Source of the DNA: Gracilariopsis chorda
Lineage: Eukaryota; Rhodophyta; Florideophyceae; Gracilariales; Gracilariaceae
Assembly: GCA_003194525.1 (NCBI GenBank)
Contig: NBIV01000032.1
Span: 124,001 to 188,000, forward strand
Reading direction: 5' to 3'
Length of the DNA: 64,000 bases
Shown: one piece after another, positions 20,365 through 31,000 of the stretch
Numbering within the stretch: the stretch's first letter is position 1
How the letters are laid out: every line of letters starts with the position of its first letter
Position numbers and translations under genes: made by a program
The notes under the pieces: model-generated
Told to the model about the DNA's origin: nothing
What the model saw: only the letters and a program-made list of their open reading frames with translations
Databases searched by the model: none

Positions 20365-20794
20365 GGCGACACACACGTGTCTCGACGTGGAACGCTTGGT
20401 GATGAGATCCGCGAGATACATTTCAGATGGCTGTACCACGCTGCCGAAAGTTGTGTAGGCCGCGAAGCGGCCTACAAAACTTTCGTCACGCTTCTTAGCT
20501 TACAAGGGTACAGAACCATCAATATACCATTGGCCACAGGCCAATTTTAACCTGTGGGTGTAACCCTTGTAAGTTATCGTTTATCAACGGTAGATTGCTA
20601 ACTAACCCTTTTACCAATGGTAGTGCAGCAGTAGGTAGGGTAGCTGTATACTCCGCCGATCTCATGTTCAGATTCAGTTCCGCAACGCAGGGCTCTATCC
20701 CTTGAAAATGGTTTGACCCAGACGCAAGCCACCTTCAAGCACAGATCTACTTTCATCAAACGATGACCCATCGTCACATCTAAGACTAGAAAGC
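20365..20794. other. intergenic region with hairpin
   Basis: This 430-bp spacer follows the 661-residue protein gene. It contains the foldback at 20445-20485. The remainder holds short palindromes built on CCATTGG and TACAAGG, and the promoter of the third metallo-beta-lactamase gene. No gene is seen. Confidence 0.5.
20445..20485. repeat. near-perfect hairpin, 19-bp stem, 3-nt loop
   Basis: CGAAAGTTGTGTAGGCCGC is followed by GAA and then its reverse complement with one mismatch. It starts 81 bp after the stop codon of the gene ending at 20364, so a 3'-end or transcript-stability role is possible. It could also be an inserted foldback. Confidence 0.85.
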
Positions 20795-21940
20795 ATGGAC
20801 AAAGCGACTTTGGTTTCTCTCGGGATTGTGCTCATTCTTCTTCTATTCAGCCCAGCAAATAGTGGTACAGTGAATCTTCTGCCTACAACACGCTGTGCAA
20901 AAGAATGCGAAGAGACTGTTCAGTGCATCTTGAACGCCAGAAAGAATGAAACCTGTTCTACTATTCCCGTTTCGCCGGATGCTTTCGATGTCGAAGTCGA
21001 GCGAGGAGGCTTTCAACTTCAGCTACTACGCAAAGGAGTGTGGTACTATTATGACGGAGCATACAGTACCCTGATGCTAAAGGTGTATCGACGTCTTGCC
21101 CTCATCGACTTTCCGGCTGCTACATTCCCAAATGATACAAGGCTCATCGATGCCATCAAAGAAGTGTTAAATGGAACTATACCCTATCGCATTGATATGG
21201 TGTACTCGCATGCCCACTTGGATCATATTGGTTTCTCTCGCCAAGTTTTCGACTTTCTACGCGAGAATTATCCAAAAGCAAGGATACTTGTGTGGGGGAC
21301 ATTGGAGGCGTATGATATCGTTCAACGTTCTGTAACAAACCGATCCGTTCTCCCGAACATTATAGTTCGAAAACGCGGAAGAACGATACGAGTATCTCGT
21401 TACTTGAAGATCCGCATGGACATTGTTGGGGGTCACACCAGCAGTGACTTGCGGATTTATATTCCTCCCTTCAGAGGTGAGCCCGGAATTGTTATGTATG
21501 TAGATGTCGTATTCCCTGGATACGCCGCGCCTTTTGACTTTGCACTCAGCGAAGACCTTGGCCGTTATATTCAGGCCCAGAAGGACCTCCTCAATCTAGA
21601 TTTTGATATTCTGGTGCCAGGACACATTGCGTTGGGAGACAAGAAGGATGTAAGGAAGAACATTGAGTACACAGAGGATGTAATTAGTGCTGCGCAGACT
21701 GGTATCGCTTCTGTAACCCCTCAGCAGTTCCAGGATGCAGGCATCGGCAGGGTGAGTGATCCAAATTCCCCCGAGTTCAGGAACGCAGTATTCCCACTAC
21801 TCGGAGTTGTACGTCCGCTCCAGACGGAGGCATGTTTCCGTATTGTTGTAGAGAAATGGGGATGCAGACTGGGAGCTGTTGATCTGGTTGCTAGGGGGCA
21901 CTGTTTAGCAGCGATCACCTACGTGAATATCGAATTGTAA
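20795..21940 (+). CDS. secreted metallo-beta-lactamase-fold protein, copy 3
   Basis: The third paralogue, 381 residues. The signal peptide is LVSLGIVLILLLFSPANSG. The zinc motif is HAHLDH (His139, His141, Asp143, His144), with GGHTSSD, YVDVVFPGY and PGHIALG completing the site. The Cys layout (CAKECEETVQC near the start; CFRIVVEKWGC and HC near the end) is shared with copy 2, to which it is closest. The ATG at 20795 is in a good context (AAGCATGGAC) just before the signal peptide. The three copies span about 7.6 kb in one orientation, so local duplication is the likely origin. Substrate unknown. Confidence 0.85.
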   Translation: MDKATLVSLGIVLILLLFSPANSGTVNLLPTTRCAKECEETVQCILNARKNETCSTIPVSPDAFDVEVERGGFQLQLLRKGVWYYYDGAYSTLMLKVYRRLALIDFPAATFPNDTRLIDAIKEVLNGTIPYRIDMVYSHAHLDHIGFSRQVFDFLRENYPKARILVWGTLEAYDIVQRSVTNRSVLPNIIVRKRGRTIRVSRYLKIRMDIVGGHTSSDLRIYIPPFRGEPGIVMYVDVVFPGYAAPFDFALSEDLGRYIQAQKDLLNLDFDILVPGHIALGDKKDVRKNIEYTEDVISAAQTGIASVTPQQFQDAGIGRVSDPNSPEFRNAVFPLLGVVRPLQTEACFRIVVEKWGCRLGAVDLVARGHCLAAITYVNIEL

Positions 21941-23177
21941 AAGCCCCCATGGCGCAACTCAGTGCGTTCTGAGTGACATGCGATCCTGAGAGCTCAACAT
22001 CATTTTGTCAAGTGTTAGATTTGTTGGTTCGGTACGGGTTGAGCGCCTACGTGAACAAATCAGAAGTCCACCGGACATTAGAGAGGCAAAACAGTAGATT
22101 GTCGGCGACACACAGGCCTGCCATCCTGGAGTTTCCTGGTCAGCTGGAGACAAAAACTCGGACAGCAAGCCGCACAATCTTCAATATCGTAAGCACTTGA
22201 TCGCCGAAGTGTCGGCCATATCCTAAAACTCTCCCCAACGCGACCTTTCTGTGGCGATAGAGAGCTAGTAGTGCCCATTAAACTGTTGAAAAACACGGAA
22301 GACACGGTCAATCATTACGTACGTGTGCGACGCTTTACGTTATACGAAGCTCCCTCACACATAAACTTTACTCACAACCTGAGGTACCGCGGTACTAAGG
22401 TACAGTAAAGGGTTAACTCAGTAGAGCACATTTCATCCGGTCTCGGTGGTCAGGGAGTCCAGGGATTCCGCTGCTTTGCTGCGAAGACGGGAATGGGGTC
22501 TGGAATCAGAGCTTTCAGACCACGGATGATAGCTGCTTTGCATAGGGCTGCCACGACGATTACGGGTCAGCGATTACACCCAGGATCGTACAGCTACACT
22601 CGAAAATCCTGCCCCATCGGTAGGATTTTCGAGTGTAGCTGTACCCTTGGTACCGTTGGTACCTTTGTACAGTAAGGTCCCGGCAGTAAACGCTTCAGCT
22701 GCTGATGTTTAGCATTGTACTGCGCGGCCTCACACCTTTTTGTCAGTTTTCCGCCGAGAGAGCGGAGAGAGAATCGTCTTGTCCACCGCACGTCCCCCTT
22801 CCACAGCTTCGCTGGGCAGCTCAGCAGAAAGAACATTATTTGACAATGAAAGAAATGTGTTTTACTGAAAACCAGCATTGGTGGACCGCATTGCTCTACA
22901 CTGCGAAGTGTAACAATCGAGGTTAGGCACTGTCGGTCCATAGATCAATCTTTCTACAACAAAAGAACCGCCACTATTCATTAGATACCTTCACATGTGC
23001 GTTGTTCTTCCTTGGATTTCCAGATATTTCAGTTCATATTCATCATCGTAATAATTCTTCATTAAGCGTGAAGACAAGAAGTCGTTTTCGAGACAAACGG
23101 TGTCCCTGAGATCTGCAGATCTACTTCATTTGGGAGCGTGGATAGCTCATTCAAACACGAAATACCTCTCAGGATAA
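21941..23177. other. intergenic region with perfect hairpin
   Basis: About 1.2 kb with no supportable gene. It carries the perfect hairpin at 22588-22644. Short GGTACC/GTACAG palindromes flank it near 22383-22402 and 22646-22674. The last few hundred bases should be the promoter of the hydrolase gene. Confidence 0.5.
22588..22644. repeat. perfect inverted repeat, 23-bp arms, 11-nt loop
   Basis: The arm 22588-22610 (GTACAGCTACACTCGAAAAT and three more bases) is an exact reverse complement of 22622-22644, separated by GCCCCATCGGT. No coding frame explains it. It could encode a small structured RNA, be a transcription-end hairpin, or be the trace of a foldback insertion. Confidence 0.95.
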
Positions 23178-24407
23178 ATGCTTGTGCGTTGGTGGCAAAA
23201 CATATCCCGGTTGTCTTATGAGACAAGGTACGAAGGTATGACTCTGCAACAGCGTGGAGTAGTGGATAGACGACCGTCAGTCGCTATGTTTTACGCTCGC
23301 ATCATTTCTGGTATCATCGCTTTCACAGCGTTCATAGTGAGTATATCTTTATCCAGTCGGCTTCCCGTTCCCAAGCACTTACTGCCGAAGGAAGACAATT
23401 CGACTGTCAAACTATCAGCAGTCGCTTTCTCATATGAAGGTATGCAAGTGCAGAAGATCCCTTTACTTCTGAATGGCACCAAGCAAACCACTGCAGATGG
23501 CACAGAATTCGTGTTTCAGATCGCTCGAAAACGACAAGGGACTGTTCTTTTGATCCATGGCTGCTCACATTCTGCCACCGACTGGTTTCCAGCATCTCCT
23601 GGATGTCGGGATTGCATCGGGCTACCTGAGGAAATGAGAATAGTATATATATCTCTATTGAGTGGCTACTCGGTGGTCTCCGTATCCTCGACTGATAGAA
23701 AACGCAAGTGCTGGCACACGCATCCGGAAGCTCGTCTAGGGTCGGACTATCAGAGAGTCGATTCTGCATTACTTGAAGCAAAGAATCTGGGTGTACACGA
23801 TTCTTCAAAACCCCTTTTCGTCCTTGGAGTTTCATCTGGGGGGCTGTTCGCTTCATCACTACCTTTGCGTTTCTATGTGGACGGCGTTATTTCAATAGTG
23901 TCTTCATCTGTGGTAAGCTTATGGACAGATGAGTTTTTTAGTTCACACGCCATCTACACTCCACATGTCTTTACGCACATGGCTTACCGAGACGGGCGAA
24001 CTGCGCAGATGGTTGCGTCATCAATTTCAAAACTGCAACGAATGGGAGTTCCGTGCATCGATTTTAAGGTGGACCCCAAAGCAGTTACACCTGAATTTCT
24101 AACAGACGCACTCTCACACTTAAACAGAACGGTGGCATCCGAAATCGTTGCAGCTTTGAATGCGGCTGGCCATCTTGATTCAGTGTGGCGTCTCATATCA
24201 GACCCTCGTGGATCATCATGGCGAAAAGCGTTACAACACATGCGGTTCCAGACGGGCGATACACTAGTTGCTGACGCCTCCCCACTATCAGAGGAAATGA
24301 ACCGAGCGTGGGCGGGTCATGAGATTACTTCCGAGTACTACGCAGAATCACTGCACTTTCTTGAGCAATCGTTGAGAACTCATCTCCAAAGCACTGTTAG
24401 TGATTAA
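23178..24407 (+). CDS. membrane-anchored alpha/beta-hydrolase
   Basis: A 409-residue protein with one N-terminal hydrophobic anchor (residues ~38-58, YARIISGIIAFTAFIVSISL), then an alpha/beta-hydrolase domain. VLLIHGCSHSATDWF is the HG oxyanion-loop strand. GVSSGG holds the nucleophile Ser (GxSxG). A late GHEITSEYYAESLHF may supply the catalytic His region. CxxC-type Cys pairs occur in SPGCRDCIG. Three in-frame ATGs precede the anchor (23178, a second 20 residues later, a third just before the helix), so the exact start is uncertain. It probably faces the secretory pathway or organelle lumen. The substrate is unknown. It is convergent with dihydroorotase, 98 bp away. Confidence 0.8.
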   Translation: MLVRWWQNISRLSYETRYEGMTLQQRGVVDRRPSVAMFYARIISGIIAFTAFIVSISLSSRLPVPKHLLPKEDNSTVKLSAVAFSYEGMQVQKIPLLLNGTKQTTADGTEFVFQIARKRQGTVLLIHGCSHSATDWFPASPGCRDCIGLPEEMRIVYISLLSGYSVVSVSSTDRKRKCWHTHPEARLGSDYQRVDSALLEAKNLGVHDSSKPLFVLGVSSGGLFASSLPLRFYVDGVISIVSSSVVSLWTDEFFSSHAIYTPHVFTHMAYRDGRTAQMVASSISKLQRMGVPCIDFKVDPKAVTPEFLTDALSHLNRTVASEIVAALNAAGHLDSVWRLISDPRGSSWRKALQHMRFQTGDTLVADASPLSEEMNRAWAGHEITSEYYAESLHFLEQSLRTHLQSTVSD

Positions 24408-24505
24408 ATGTTTAATAATCTGCTACCATCCCACTCGGAGAAACATTTGTCCACCGTCGTCCTGCATTTGGCCTATTCGGAAACAAGAAGCCGGGAGATC
24501 TAGCC

Positions 24506-25582
24506 TCAAGGTGCTTCTGTGACCATCCACTGAACGTATTCACCGGCACGCAGTGGAACAATTGGATCAGACCCGGGTACAGAGATCTTTGATGGGACGG
24601 CTTGGCGGCTTTTGACTAACTTGATGGAGCGCTTATTCAGCGGCAAACCATAGAAACGCGCGCCGCTTTCGCTGACGAAAGCTTCCAGTTTGTGTAGCAC
24701 GGCAGCCTGTTCAAAAGCTTCGGCGTAAAGTTCAATTGCAGCATGGGCGCTGAATATCCCCGCACAGCCAGCTGGACAAAACTTGGCGCTTTGACGATGC
24801 GGTGCAGAATCAGTTCCTGCGAAGAACTTACCATCTGTATCTTCGGCAATAGCTCGCAATAAAGCTTGCCGGTGCGTCTCCCGTTTTAGAATGGGCAAGC
24901 AGAACATGGCGGGTCGAATCTTACCTCCTTCGAATATTGAACTTACTGAGTAAAGCAAATGATGTGCTGTGATTGTCGCAGCAAGTCTGTTTCCAGGAGT
25001 ACTTTTCACCACTTCCACTGCTTCCGCAGTAGTGACATGCTCTAGCACTATCTTCAAGGTGGGAAATCGTTGCAGGAGGATAGGAAGCGTTTGACGAACA
25101 AAGCGTTCTTCCCTATCAAAGATTTCGATACCATCCTCTGTTGATTCCCCATGCACGCAAAGCACCATTCCAACCTCTTGCATCGCATGTAAAGCTTCCG
25201 TTATTTTTTCTACACTTGTCACTCCGTTTGAAGAATTAGTAGTTGCTCCTGCTGGATACAGCTTGCAGGCTTTCACCAAGCCTGATGCGTGCGCTTCATG
25301 AATCATCTCTGAAGTTGTGTCATCCGTGAGGTACAAGGTCATCAGAGGTTCGAAGCCTGGGTAGTTAGGCAGGGCGCTCATTATTCTCTTTCGATAAGCG
25401 ATGGCATCATCGGCATTGCGAACAGGAGGACGGAGATTTGGCATAACTATGGCTCTGGAGAACTGACGAGCGGTGTATGGTGCCACCACCTTCAACATTT
25501 CATCATCTCGAAAGTGAGTATGAAAGTCATCTGGACGACGAATAGTTAAAATTGTTGGGGTGTCAGTGTCACAAACGAGCAT
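24506..25582 (-). CDS. pyrC: dihydroorotase, PyrC (class II) type
   Basis: A 358-residue dihydroorotase, which cyclises carbamoyl-aspartate to dihydroorotate in pyrimidine synthesis. The ATG at 25582 gives a length like E. coli PyrC (348). The open frame continues upstream to 25714 without an ATG. The active site is complete: DDFHTHFRD (metal His pair), the carboxylated Lys in KACKLYPAGAT, the metal His in CVHGE and VLEHVTT, and the catalytic Asp in GTDSAPH. A free-standing bacterial-type enzyme, rather than a CAD fusion, is the arrangement known in plants and red algae. No obvious transit peptide follows the chosen start; if the enzyme is organellar, an upstream exon could exist. Confidence 0.94.
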   Translation of the reverse strand: MLVCDTDTPTILTIRRPDDFHTHFRDDEMLKVVAPYTARQFSRAIVMPNLRPPVRNADDAIAYRKRIMSALPNYPGFEPLMTLYLTDDTTSEMIHEAHASGLVKACKLYPAGATTNSSNGVTSVEKITEALHAMQEVGMVLCVHGESTEDGIEIFDREERFVRQTLPILLQRFPTLKIVLEHVTTAEAVEVVKSTPGNRLAATITAHHLLYSVSSIFEGGKIRPAMFCLPILKRETHRQALLRAIAEDTDGKFFAGTDSAPHRQSAKFCPAGCAGIFSAHAAIELYAEAFEQAAVLHKLEAFVSESGARFYGLPLNKRSIKLVKSRQAVPSKISVPGSDPIVPLRAGEYVQWMVTEAP

Positions 25583-25935
25583 CCTGATGTGACACCGGCA
25601 GAGGGATGAGTTTCCAAATATCAAGCAGATGCTCTGCTGACTTGAACCGAAACGATTGAACACGATTACAGCAAAAGACCGTGTATCCTTGCAAAAGGAA
25701 GTTTCTCCCAACAAATAAGGGATGAGGTCTTTGTCTTCAGGACTTCCCGATCCCTGTATTGCGATTATCTTCTGCTTCGGGACAGGTTCACGACGTCACT
25801 CACCACTCCCGCTCGCGCTTGATCAGATCAAACGAGTAACTGCTAACCCCCGTGTACTACGTGGCACATCAAGGCCGCAATCTTGTACATTGGGCACTCA
25901 GTAGCTTGTAGTACAAGCCTTGTACGGAGTCTGTA
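25583..25935. promoter_or_regulatory. spacer upstream of dihydroorotase
   Basis: 353 bp between the dihydroorotase start and the left end of the pogo-like transposon. It should contain the dihydroorotase promoter. No gene is seen. TACGGAGTCTGTA at 25923-25935 recurs just outside the other end of the transposon. Confidence 0.45.
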
Positions 25936-26194
25936 TCATCATGTACCAAAAGGTGGGTCATTTTCAAAGATTTAAAAAACATTTAGGGATAGAACGCATT
26001 GCATGCCTTCAGAAATCGCCCACTTGCGCTTCACAGCCTGCAAAATACGTACCACCTGTCAGAAATGAACGTTACATACGCAAAAAGCTCATAATGGACA
26101 AAATAAATGTGCTATTTGGTATCCCTAAAGGGCTCTACCGTGCACCAAATATGGGTCAAATGCACCGTGCCAAACGGCCAAAAAAGTATTGATT

Positions 26195-27008
26195 TTAATG
26201 AGTGTCTCTAGTATCCTGATTCCGCTCCGCTGTTCTTAGCCTTGCTGCGCGTCGTCGAGAAGCTCGACTGGAGGCGAGAGATAAGGCTCGATTTGGGCGA
26301 CAAGAAAGCCAAAGCAAGTGAATTGCTTTCCCGCGCTCAGTTTCAAGCCGTTGACGCTGTCGTTTGTCTTCCTCGCGCTTTTTCTGAAGACGACGAAGCT
26401 CTACTTGAGCGGCGCGTTGTTGTCTAGCTTTTTCAGCGTCTCGTCGTTCGCTTTCGCGCTTCGCCAAATCAGTAAGTACCCTTTCTTCAGTAAGCAACAA
26501 TCCACTCGTATTGTTCAAAGTTCCATTGACTAACACATCCCCATCACTGCGTAACAAGTTACACGAATCTTTGAATGACATTACCAACTGCTTGTAGTTT
26601 GCAAATGCTTTCTGCTGTGACCATGCGCTCTCGAGGTTGGTTATATCGGTCGCTGTGATAACATTAGGATTAACACCGCCATGCACAGAGCTCCACAACC
26701 CACACGCTCTGAATCCACTGGTTATGTTTTGGAACGTCAGAGCCTTGTTGTAGGCTAAAGTCAGTAGTTCGCATATGGTGTACACGTCGTTCTTCGCCTC
26801 GTCTTTGACCAGCAACGTACGGCGGTTGAGGTCGTTACGAAATGCCGTTTTATAAGAGGAGAAGACGGCAAAGTCTAACGGTTGTGTTCTGTGGCTTGTG
26901 TGTGCAGGCAATCCGACGACCACAATGCCGTTTTCTTTGAAGAGCTGCAATACCTTAAACGTGCAGTGCGCCCCGTAACCATCCAAAATCAGGACAATTC
27001 GACGATAC
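26195..27008 (-). pseudogene. pogo-like transposase, C-terminal half
   Basis: This is the second half of the DDE transposase cut at 27008 by the LTR element. It holds the second catalytic Asp in VLILDGYGAHC and the third in SHRTQPLDFAVF, after the family segment KENGIVVVGLPAHT, so the triad is DDD as in pogo/Tigger/Jerky proteins. The tail is a strongly charged Arg/Glu/Lys coiled coil. It is collinear with the N-terminal half at 36742-37634, and the frame matches once the 5-bp target duplication is counted once. Apart from the insertion I see no other damage. Confidence 0.85.
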
Positions 27009-27815
27009 TGTGGTGCAATGCCCCAAAGGGGAAAAACACCGAAAGACGTCCGGGATCTTCCTCTCACGAGGTGAACCCAGTTGGGTAGAGCCCTCCCAGA
27101 GGTGTCACGGCGAAGCCGGTTTGTAAGACCAGGGACACCTGTCGCGACTCGCGCAGGGAGGTGAAGGCGAAGAATCGGTATCCGCGTGAGTGGGGCGTGA
27201 TCCTCAGTAGAGGTATGTTTCCACGTAAGTGGGGGTGTGTGAGCGGATGCGCACACGAGGGCCGCGGATAGCGGGAGGTGCTACCCTAAAAAGGGGAAAG
27301 AGGAAGGACGAGTGGGTCGCGAGAGCGACGAGTAGATACGGCAATGCCGGTGGACAGGACTCCCTGTACAGGGCGAAACACCAATATGATTGGAACAATT
27401 AGTACTCCCAATGATGGGTCTCCTTTAGATGTGCAAGGGGGGTGAACTTCCGTACACTACGGTGCTTCCCTCCAAGGAGGAGTTGAGAACACGCGGAGGC
27501 GGTAAAGCTCAGAGCCAATTCCCCAGGTTGGGGTCCCTTGTTGGGGAAGGTTTACTGGTGCGACGGCAGTGCGCCGTCGCACTAAGTACTAGCTTCCCAG
27601 AAATGGGTGTGAAAATAATAAATAAAATTAACTAAAATACTCCACATTCCGTGGCAACATCCACTACTGTGGCCAACCGCCAATTGACCCAAAACCGTGT
27701 CCCACGTGTCCATACCCACCATTGTGGGGCGTAGTTCATATACACACTACACAACCGATAATATCGGGAAAGCGTTCAAGTACCAAGAATCCCTCCCTGA
27801 GGGCGTTGCACTACA
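27009..27815 (-). repeat. chromovirus LTR (3' LTR in element orientation)
   Basis: 807 bp, repeated at 35930-36736 with one difference noticed. It carries many 4-5-bp-stem hairpins such as CCGTACACTACGG (27450-27462) and CCTCCAAGGAGG (27469-27480). Confidence 0.95.
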
Positions 27816-28070
27816 TATCCCCCCCTAAGACGGGAAAACGACCGCGGACGCGGAGGGTTCCCAGACGGAAATGGGTGATAAAAGCGCGTACGCCGTCTCC
27901 GGTTCTTCTTTCCTGGCATAGCCGGCTATTGTAGTATAGTTTTGTGGGGAGCAAGCTGCTCCCTTGAATAAACTTTCCCGTTTTGAACGGTGATTCTCAT
28001 TTGAGTTCCCCGTCTTCGACGGACCTTGTCTTGTTATCCTTTCCTTTCGCTCTCCGCTCGCGCGGCAACG

Positions 28071-31000
28071 TTACCCAACTTGGGCATTTACCAGCGTGGC
28101 TGGAGCTGCAGTTCCCGTTTGACGGTGGTATCGCACGACCTGCGACCGTGGGAGGTGTTCCATTGGCTCCCACGTATCCCCACTGGGGTCGTACCCGTAC
28201 CAGCGGACGCGGTATTGTAGAATACCATCCTGGTCCCAGGTGTGTCCGACAAGTCGGTCTACTACGAACTCTCGTTCGTAGACCTGCCGGCCGTGCCGGG
28301 TGGTGGTTGTAATCCCTGGCGAGGGTTGCCCGCGGTGCGGTATAATGTCCCTTAGCAGGGTGTTCGGCGATAACTCCGACGTTGCCGTGCGCTGTCCTAG
28401 TGGCCGCTGCTCATGCGGGAAAATATCCCTCAAGAGGGTGTGTGGTGCCACGGTTTTCACCGGCAAGTCGTTCCCCAGAGGGGTGTCGTTGTTTCCGTCT
28501 TCACGGTAGGCCGGGCGAACCGCCAGTCGGCGGGGGACTTGGGTTCCGCCTTCGCGGTTGAGCGCACGAACCGCGAGTTTGCGGGAAGATGACCGCTCCT
28601 GCGGGATCGGCATTTCCACAATCCCCTGGGGGGTCCCGTGCGACACGGTGATTGGGTGGCAAACCGCCTCCCTGCCAGGCGCACGAGCGCTCTGCACCAT
28701 ACGTTCCGGCGATGCCGTGGTGTCCCCGGCTACTGACGGGTTGCCTGGGGCTAACTCCGGTACACCGGTATTTTGGTCAAAATTCCCCTCTGGCGGGTTC
28801 CGGGCAGGTGCCGATGACACCCTTTTCAGGGGAATTGCCGCTGAGCGCAGTGCACCATCTCCGTGAGGAGGAGCAGCGTCCGGTACGACCGGTTTCGAGC
28901 GTGCGATGGCGCGCGTTATTCCCGAGTTCCTCGGTTCTTCGCCGCAGCGATGCGGGGGTTGGCGCAAATTATTCCCCGTAGCGGGGGCTTTGATTCCGTC
29001 AACGACGGGAGGCGTTTCCGGTGCTTGCGAGCCAGGGCTTAAAGCTTCGACTGCAGCTTGGCCGCCTTTTTCCCCAAGAGGGGTGTGGGTATTCCCCTGT
29101 GAGGCCGGCGTATCTGGGCGCCCCTTCTCCGCAGGGCGCGGGTCTGATCGACCTGATTGAACCGCTTCCGCGGGGACTTCCGCCAACGGCGGCTTCGAGG
29201 CATCGGGCGATTGCCTTTCCGCTGCTGCGGTATTGGAGTGAGGCTTCTCGTTTTCCCGTGACAAACGGTGTATTTGCCGCTTTTGCGGGGCCTGCGCGTC
29301 TGGTTCCTGTTGCACAGCACTGCTCGGGAACGGGGGATTAGTGTCGCGTGACATACTCCGTGCTCCACGGTCAGTGTTCCGTATGTTACGGTGTGTTTCC
29401 CGTTGCGACGGTGATATCGTTCCTCGAAAACGAGTGTTCTCCTCCCCCTCCTTAGACGGAGCGGCGGGATAAGGGATAACATTCCCCGCCTGGCGGGTAT
29501 AGATGCGCGCCAGTGGGGCAGACGTGGTAGGGGCGGGCGCTGAGGGGCCCGAATTACCCGGCTGAGCCGGTGAGTCCGACAGAGTCGGTAGGTCTGAGAG
29601 TCCCCGGCTGGGGTGTGGTAGTACCGTAGGTCTAGTACTCCCGGATTGTTCCGGTGTAGCGGAGTCCGTAGAAACGGGGTTGCCTGGATCCAGGACTACC
29701 TCTGACGAGGGAGGAGGGGCGAGGACAACACGATCACGGGAAATCCGTTCGTGCGTGTCCCCCATCTCTACCACGACAGTGTCGGTGTTAACAGAGATCA
29801 CCTTGAAGGGTCCATCCGCCACAGGCGAGAGTTTGTGACGCTTCTCCCGTTCCGGGTTGTAGTATTCCTTCCTGATGAAGACGTAGTTATTTGCCCGAAT
29901 CGGGGATGGTTTTCCTCGCACGCGAGCGTCAAAATCCCGCTTGTAAGCGGCTTGGGCCCGTGCCATAGACTTCCGCGCAGCGGGGACCAGCTTGGAAAGC
30001 CATCGCTTCCATTGCTGCCGGTAGATACCCACAGATGGGAAATTGTCCAAGGTAGCTTGGGGTTCCAGCGCCACAGGCGGGGGTGTTCTAGATAGAACTA
30101 ACTCGAATGGCGAAACTCCGGTAGTCCGGTGTACCTGCGTATTGTACGCGTAGGATACCGCATCAGCGTAGAGATCCCAATTCGTTGGGTGGTCAGCGAC
30201 GTAGGAACGTAACGCCGCGAGTAACGTCCGGTTAAACCGTTCAACTTGCCCATTACACTGGGGGTGGTAGGTAGTCGTGAACAAGTTCTTGACATCCAGG
30301 ATGCGACAAACATCCTGGAAGAACTTGCTCACGAACTGCTTCCCGTTGTCAGAGAGCACCTCTACAGGGGGACCGTAGACAAAAATCCAGTGCGTCACCA
30401 GAGCCTGGGCCACCGTGAGAGCGGTTATCCTCCGAAGAGGGACAGTCCGTACCAGCTTAGAAAAGCGGTCGGTAATGACAAGTAGAAACTTGTTTCCACG
30501 TTTCGTGGTGAGTAATGGTCCGAGAATATCGATCGCGATAAACTCGAGCGGCGCCCTTGCGGGGAATAGTTTCATCTTCTTCGCATTTTTGCGGAGTTTG
30601 ACGCGATTCTTCGCGCATTCGCTACAAAACCGCACAGTTGCGTAGCAATCCACCGCCATTGCGGGCCAATAGAAATCCCTTCGCAGGGTTAGGTAGAGTT
30701 TCCTCCCACCTGGGTGACCTCCAATGGGGGCGTAGTGTGATAGATGTAACACCCGCGATTGCAGGGAATGTGGTACCACAATCTGTGGGCGGGCTTCGAC
30801 CTTTCTTACGAGGTAGCCTTTGTCGTTTACCCCGAAAGGGAGATCTTCACCACCGTTGATACGGGCACGAATTCTCGTACAGAATGGGTCGCCGAATTGT
30901 TCTCGGATCATTTCTTCCGGTGATACCGGTACAAAGTTTCCCGGTAACGGGTTCTCAGATTTATCTCGCGATGCGAGTAGTTCGTCAAAAACAGCATCCT

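Noticed and set aside
26195-27256. Open frame running from the transposase across the LTR boundary
   Set aside because: The part beyond 27008 is LTR sequence; it is an accidental in-frame junction.
27204-27635. Small open frames within the LTRs
   Set aside because: They occur identically in both LTRs and have no protein-like features.
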